64,000 nucleotides of DNA, from assembly GCA_030644725.1 (NCBI GenBank), contig CP130629.1, positions 310,001 to 374,000 of the forward strand, in the 5' to 3' direction. The notes beneath the pieces are model-generated. The model did not search any database. It was not told where the DNA came from and was given only the letters and a program-made list of their open reading frames with translations. Each line of letters opens with the position of its first letter. The first letter of the stretch is position 1. This DNA is from Candidatus Electrothrix communis (GTDB lineage Bacteria; Desulfobacterota; Desulfobulbia; Desulfobulbales; Desulfobulbaceae). A program made the translations under genes and the position numbers. Shown here piece after piece: positions 59,951-64,000 of the stretch.

Positions 59951-62767
59951 ATGTTTCGGTTATCTTCCCTTCTTGGTGGCTACGGTCAGGACAAACGACG
60001 TTTCCTGATACCGCAGGTTATCCAGAGCTCCATGATGGACTGCGGCCCGGCTGCCCTGAAAGCCATATTGGGTGGTTTTGGTATTCATGTCAGTTATGGA
60101 AGGCTGCGCGAAGCCTGTCAAACCGATGTGGACGGCACTTCTATTGACACCCTGGAAGACCTCGCTGTTCGTCTCGGCTTAGATGCTCTTCAAATTATTC
60201 TTCCTCCTGATCATCTTTTTCTGCCCGAGGCAGAGGCCCTGCCTGCTCTGGCTGTGATGCGTCAACCCAACGGTCTCAATCATTTTGTTGTTATTTGGCG
60301 GAGACACGGGCCCTGGGCCCAGATCATGGATCCGGGTACAGGTCGACATTGGGTGCGTATAGACAGAGTTAAGGAACGTCTTTACATACATCAACATACC
60401 CTGGATGCTGTTACTTGGCAGGAGTGGGCTGTCGGCCCGGAATTCTGCGACCCGCTTCTGGCCCACATGGTCTCGCTCTGCTATGATTCTGTCTGGTCCG
60501 AGGCTCGTCTTGAGGAAGCCTTGAACAAGGAGGCAGGGCAAGGTCTTGCTGTGTTGGATGCGGCAACCCGGATGACTGCCTCCTTGGTTCAGGCTGGCGG
60601 GATTGGCAAAGGAAGCAAGGCTGGTGATCTGATTCAGCAGCTGCTCGGGCAGCCTGAGCATATTCCCCAGGGATATTGGTCAGCTTTTCTCTCATCTGAA
60701 AACAGTGAACAGATCATTCTTCAGGGCGCGGTTTTACTGCATGTTGCAGGTCTGGCAGAGGAGCCGGATCTGGAAGCATCGGAAACATCGGAAACAAGAG
60801 GAGCGGATGAAGAAACAGGTTTTGCAGGGGAACCCGGCGGACACAGGCCGTCTGCGGCCTTCCAGGCCTCGCTTTCCCTGGACTCCAAGGCACCTGAACA
60901 GCAGATTGTTCAAGCCCTTTGTCTGGAAGGTGTGTTCACTCCGTTGCTGATTATCAGCGGCGTGCTATTGGCCGGACTCGGTACGGCTCTGGAAGTTGTT
61001 GTGTTGAGAGGAATGGTGGAAATCGGTGAGCAGCTGCCTCTGGTTGGTCAGCAGGCAGAGGCGTTTACTATGGTTATTTTATTTCTGCTCTCCTTGCTGA
61101 TTTTGGAATGGCCTCTGCATAGCGTTTCGCTCCGTTTGGGTCGCCGTTTTGAACTGCGTTTGCGCCAGCGTTTTCTTGAAAAAATACCTGGGCTGGGAGA
61201 CCGCTATTTCCATAGCAGGCTCACTTCGGATATGATCCAACGAGCGTACGAATTGCGCCATCTTCGAATTGTGCCGGTAATGGGAATGCAGTGTTTGAAA
61301 ATATTGACTGAAATCATCTGTATTACAGCGGGTCTGATTATTCTCTATCCTCAGGGGAGCCTGTTGATTCTGTTCAGCTGTCTATCAATTATTGCTCTCT
61401 CTCTGGTCACTCAGCCCTTGGTGCAGGAGCAGGATATGCGTTTTCGTACCCATATCGGCGGGCTCAGTCGTTTTTACTTAGACGCCCTTCAGGGGTTATT
61501 ACCGATTCGCAGCCACGGCGCGGTCCCGGCATTACGGAGTGAACATGAGAGGCTGCTTGTTGACTGGGCAAAAGCGGGCTTGGATTTTTTTGTCACCTAT
61601 GAGCGGATGACTGCTATGAATTTATTGTTCAGTACCGGGCTGGCAATTTTGCTGCTGTATTCGTATATGCAATCCGGTAGTGATAATAGCGGCACGTTTA
61701 TTCTGCTGTATTGGATGTTGACGCTTCCCCAGCTGGGCCGTTCTTTGGCTGAATTGACCCAGCTGTATCCATCATTGCGTAATCGCCTGTTGCGCTTGAT
61801 GGAACCACTGAGTGCGCCTGATGAGAGTTATGACTGGTATCAGGAAGAGCAAGCATCTTCTGAACCTACTTCTGAACCTACCTCCCCATCCTGTCCGGAG
61901 GATTGTGAAAAACAGGAGAACGGAGTATCGGTACATATTGAGAATGTTCGTGTTGTTCTGTCTGGAAAGACGGTTTTGAATGGCCTGAACGCTCGACTTT
62001 CTGCTGGAGAACAGGTGGCCGTGGTTGGGCACTCCGGCACAGGGAAATCAACCCTTGTCGGGCTCCTGCTTGGCTGGTATCGTCCGGCCTCCGGCGGCAC
62101 AGTCCGGGTAAATGGGGAACTGCTTCAGGGGGAACGGCTCCAACAGTTGCGGAGGGAACTGGTCTGGGTGGACCCGGAGGTGCAGTTATGGAATAGCTCT
62201 CTGCAGGATAATCTGAACTACGGGAATGACACTGTTACCCCTCCGACAATGGAATTGCTCAGCCAATCCGACCTGCTGGATGTGTTATCCCGCCTCCCGG
62301 ACGGCGTGGATACTTTGCTGGGAGAAAACGGTCGTTTTCTTTCCGGCGGGGAAGGACAGCGTGTGCGTTTGGGACGGGGGCTGCATCGGGATACCCCGCG
62401 TCTTGTTATTCTGGATGAGCCTTTTCGGGGGTTGACCAGGGAACAGCGACGGGGTCTCTTGGCCCAGGCTCGTCGCTACTGGCAGGGCGCTACTTTAATT
62501 TTTATTTCTCATGATGTGAGCGATAGCCTAGGGTTTGACAGGGTCTGGATGATGAAGGACGGAGAACTGGTGGAGGATGATCAACCGCAACGCCTGGCAG
62601 CCTGTTCTGGATCAGCTTATGCTCAACTGCTGGAGCGGGAAAAAACGGTCCGTGCGCTGATCTGGAACAGTGCGGACTGGATTCGTTTGCGCTTGGAAAA
62701 AGGGAAGCTTGTATCAGGGGAAAAGCAAACTGAGCCGCAAACCGATACACAAACTGATGCCAGCTAA
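59951..62767 (+). CDS. C39-peptidase ABC exporter
   Basis: A 938-residue fused exporter. Residues about 20-140 are a C39 peptidase with an intact triad: Cys31 (SSMMDCGPAAL), His111 (NHFVVIW) and Asp127 (MDPGTG), the enzyme that cuts peptide leaders after double glycine. A linker region, then five to six membrane helices (about 325-620) follow. The ATPase domain (about 665-890) has Walker A GHSGTGKST (about 693-701), signature FLSGGEGQRVRLGR, Walker B LVILDEPF and the H-loop SHD; the D-loop (RGLTREQ) is unusual. It resembles bacteriocin/NHLM-type maturation exporters. It should process and export a leader peptide; no clear substrate gene is visible in the window. Confidence 0.9.
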   Translation: MFRLSSLLGGYGQDKRRFLIPQVIQSSMMDCGPAALKAILGGFGIHVSYGRLREACQTDVDGTSIDTLEDLAVRLGLDALQIILPPDHLFLPEAEALPALAVMRQPNGLNHFVVIWRRHGPWAQIMDPGTGRHWVRIDRVKERLYIHQHTLDAVTWQEWAVGPEFCDPLLAHMVSLCYDSVWSEARLEEALNKEAGQGLAVLDAATRMTASLVQAGGIGKGSKAGDLIQQLLGQPEHIPQGYWSAFLSSENSEQIILQGAVLLHVAGLAEEPDLEASETSETRGADEETGFAGEPGGHRPSAAFQASLSLDSKAPEQQIVQALCLEGVFTPLLIISGVLLAGLGTALEVVVLRGMVEIGEQLPLVGQQAEAFTMVILFLLSLLILEWPLHSVSLRLGRRFELRLRQRFLEKIPGLGDRYFHSRLTSDMIQRAYELRHLRIVPVMGMQCLKILTEIICITAGLIILYPQGSLLILFSCLSIIALSLVTQPLVQEQDMRFRTHIGGLSRFYLDALQGLLPIRSHGAVPALRSEHERLLVDWAKAGLDFFVTYERMTAMNLLFSTGLAILLLYSYMQSGSDNSGTFILLYWMLTLPQLGRSLAELTQLYPSLRNRLLRLMEPLSAPDESYDWYQEEQASSEPTSEPTSPSCPEDCEKQENGVSVHIENVRVVLSGKTVLNGLNARLSAGEQVAVVGHSGTGKSTLVGLLLGWYRPASGGTVRVNGELLQGERLQQLRRELVWVDPEVQLWNSSLQDNLNYGNDTVTPPTMELLSQSDLLDVLSRLPDGVDTLLGENGRFLSGGEGQRVRLGRGLHRDTPRLVILDEPFRGLTREQRRGLLAQARRYWQGATLIFISHDVSDSLGFDRVWMMKDGELVEDDQPQRLAACSGSAYAQLLEREKTVRALIWNSADWIRLRLEKGKLVSGEKQTEPQTDTQTDAS

Positions 62768-62813
62768 TGCGCGAACAGATCCCAGTGCCCCAGCCCCTTG
62801 ACGGAATACTTGC

Positions 62814-64000
62814 ATGACTGCCCCGACCTTTTCCTTACCGACCGAGGTCATTTGGCCGTTGAGTGCCTTACATGAGGCGATCCCCCTCTTGGCCGAACGG
62901 TCCTCCCTCTTGTCCGGGGCTGCCCAGGGAGGAGCAGGGCTCAGGACAGAGATTGCGCCGCCACCCCTGCCTGACGTCGAGAGCATGGAAGACCTTACTG
63001 CCTGGTTGGAGAATGCAGGCCAGAGGCTGGGGCTGGAAGTGGTGGAGGTGGAAACCACCTATCCAGATCAGGAAAATCTGCTGTTGCGGGCTCCTCCTGC
63101 CCTGTTATTGCTTCCTGGTGAGGGGGAAGTGTCTGAAATTCTTTGTTCTTTTATCCTGTTGGTGTCGAGTGGACGGCGTAGCCTGCGTCTGTTGAAGCAG
63201 GACGGAAGCTTGTATCGCCTGCCCGTACACAGTTTGCGGGATATTTTGGTGCGTGCGCTGGAAGTCCCGCTGAGACCGATGGTTGATACCATCCTGGAAC
63301 AGGTGAATATTCGAGAACAGCAGCGGGAGAGAGTGGGACGGGCCCTGTTTCGGGAATATCTTGCTAGCGCAAGGGTTGAAGGATGCTGGATGCTGCGCCT
63401 GCCGCCAAGCGCATCATTTATTCATCAGTTGCGTCGGGCTCGATTTTCTCATAAAATGGTCGGGTTGGTCTGCGCCACTTTGGCTGCGCGTCTGCTGGTT
63501 TTGATTGCTTCCTTTCTGATTGGTAAAACGATTTTGCAGGGTAGCGTTGATCCGAGTGATTTTCAGCTCTGGGGCTTGTTGCTTTTTACTGTTATCCCCA
63601 TGCATTTACTCGGTATGCAGATCAAGAATCGTTTGTCGCTTCATTTTGGCGCACTCTTACGTAATCGTCTGTTACACGGCATCCTGCAATTGCATCCCGA
63701 AGAGATACAGCATCAGGGGAGCGGCTATTTTATCGGTAATGTGCAGGAGATTGAGCAGTTGGAAGCCATGGGGATGAGCTCGGCCTTTATGGCCTGCACA
63801 TCGCTTCTTGAAGTGTTTATTGCTGCCGTTGTGTTGATGCAGGGAGCTGGAGGGATGCTGCACGGGATATTGTTATTAGGATGGACCGGGGTGATCCTCC
63901 TGCTCGGTCGGATCTATTACCGGAGGATGCGGGACTGGCTGGTTCATTCCCGGGTTATGACCTGTGATCTTGTTGAGCGCATGGTGGGGCACCGTACCCG
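62814..64000 (+). CDS. Second ABC exporter of the operon (3' partial)
   Basis: The frame opens at ATG 62814 (MTAPTFSLPTEVIWPL) and runs off the window after 395 codons. Residues about 55-190 look like a degenerate C39-like domain without the catalytic Cys. A membrane region follows (MVGLVCATLAARLLVLIASF; LWGLLLFTVIPMHLLGMQI; GILLLGWTGVILLLG). An ATPase domain is expected beyond the edge. In NHLM-like systems such a second transporter accompanies the C39 exporter. It lies 46 bases downstream of it. Confidence 0.8.
   Translation, partial: MTAPTFSLPTEVIWPLSALHEAIPLLAERSSLLSGAAQGGAGLRTEIAPPPLPDVESMEDLTAWLENAGQRLGLEVVEVETTYPDQENLLLRAPPALLLLPGEGEVSEILCSFILLVSSGRRSLRLLKQDGSLYRLPVHSLRDILVRALEVPLRPMVDTILEQVNIREQQRERVGRALFREYLASARVEGCWMLRLPPSASFIHQLRRARFSHKMVGLVCATLAARLLVLIASFLIGKTILQGSVDPSDFQLWGLLLFTVIPMHLLGMQIKNRLSLHFGALLRNRLLHGILQLHPEEIQHQGSGYFIGNVQEIEQLEAMGMSSAFMACTSLLEVFIAAVVLMQGAGGMLHGILLLGWTGVILLLGRIYYRRMRDWLVHSRVMTCDLVERMVGHRT

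Overview
The window reads as chromosomal DNA of a sulfate/sulfur-metabolising Desulfobacterota bacterium. The best guess is a member of the Desulfobulbales, possibly a cable bacterium. This is inference from content: a Pta-AckA pair, a CooC-type maturation ATPase, menaquinone made by the futalosine route (mqnA, mqnC and a likely aminofutalosine deaminase), GEMM-class cyclic-dinucleotide riboswitches, and many short palindromic repeats of the GTAGGGGCAGG...CGCCCCTAC type scattered between and inside genes. No 16S rRNA or complete tRNA gene is present, so the assignment rests on gene content only.

Layout. 1-3.6 kb: a MoxR / DUF58 / membrane protein / VWA (Bat-like) operon. 4.0-10.0 kb: a membrane cyclic-nucleotide-binding protein diverging from a 1656-residue kinase-ATPase-TPR-GAF-GGDEF signalling protein. 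10.1-16.0 kb: mnmA, then surface-sugar genes (manC, manB on the minus strand; rfbA, rfbD on the plus strand). 16.3-20.3 kb: a small membrane protein with its own promoter, cooC, a Bax-inhibitor-1 family protein, a zinc metallopeptidase and ubiX. 20.3-23.6 kb: ackA and pta. 23.7-30.7 kb: an accessory, defence-like block holding two AlbA_2/RecG-like copies (one internally deleted), a RelE-like toxin-antitoxin pair, a broken vapBC, and a NACHT-pentapeptide ATPase translationally coupled to mqnA. 30.7-33.1 kb: non-coding, regulatory DNA with a GEMM riboswitch, a 62-residue Cys/His-rich protein and a two-spacer CRISPR remnant without cas genes. 33.1-44.5 kb: an AAA ATPase and a 394-residue unknown protein, separated by a 7.6 kb segment that encodes two large secreted proteins and a second GEMM riboswitch. 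44.9-47.4 kb: the futalosine deaminase/mqnC pair. 47.8-51.8 kb: a second unusual AAA ATPase and an orphan hsdS. 52.1-56.9 kb: a CNNM/CBS membrane protein, ppk1, a DUF697-like protein and a 49-residue protein. 57.0-64.0 kb: a probable four-gene export operon (lipoprotein with periplasmic-binding, thrombospondin-3 and OmpA domains; short adaptor; C39-peptidase ABC exporter; second ABC exporter running off the end).

The most unusual structural signal is a repeated genome-rearrangement pattern. For three genes (the AAA ATPase at 33.4 kb, ppk1, ubiX) a copy of the gene's 5' end lies 1.7-7.8 kb upstream, always in the same orientation, with other genes in between. The best case is a 168-bp direct repeat, 98% identical and without indels, that brackets the secreted-protein island. 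Deleting the island would place the 394-residue gene directly upstream of the AAA gene. Together with the fragments of the AlbA_2 gene and the repeat insertions inside coding regions and a CRISPR repeat, this marks 20-54 kb as a region of frequent rearrangement.

Candidate systems to look at first are the C39-ABC export operon with its PBP-TSP3-OmpA lipoprotein, the 394-residue / AAA / frameshifted-partner module, the riboswitch-controlled secreted proteins, and the mqnA-coupled NACHT protein.
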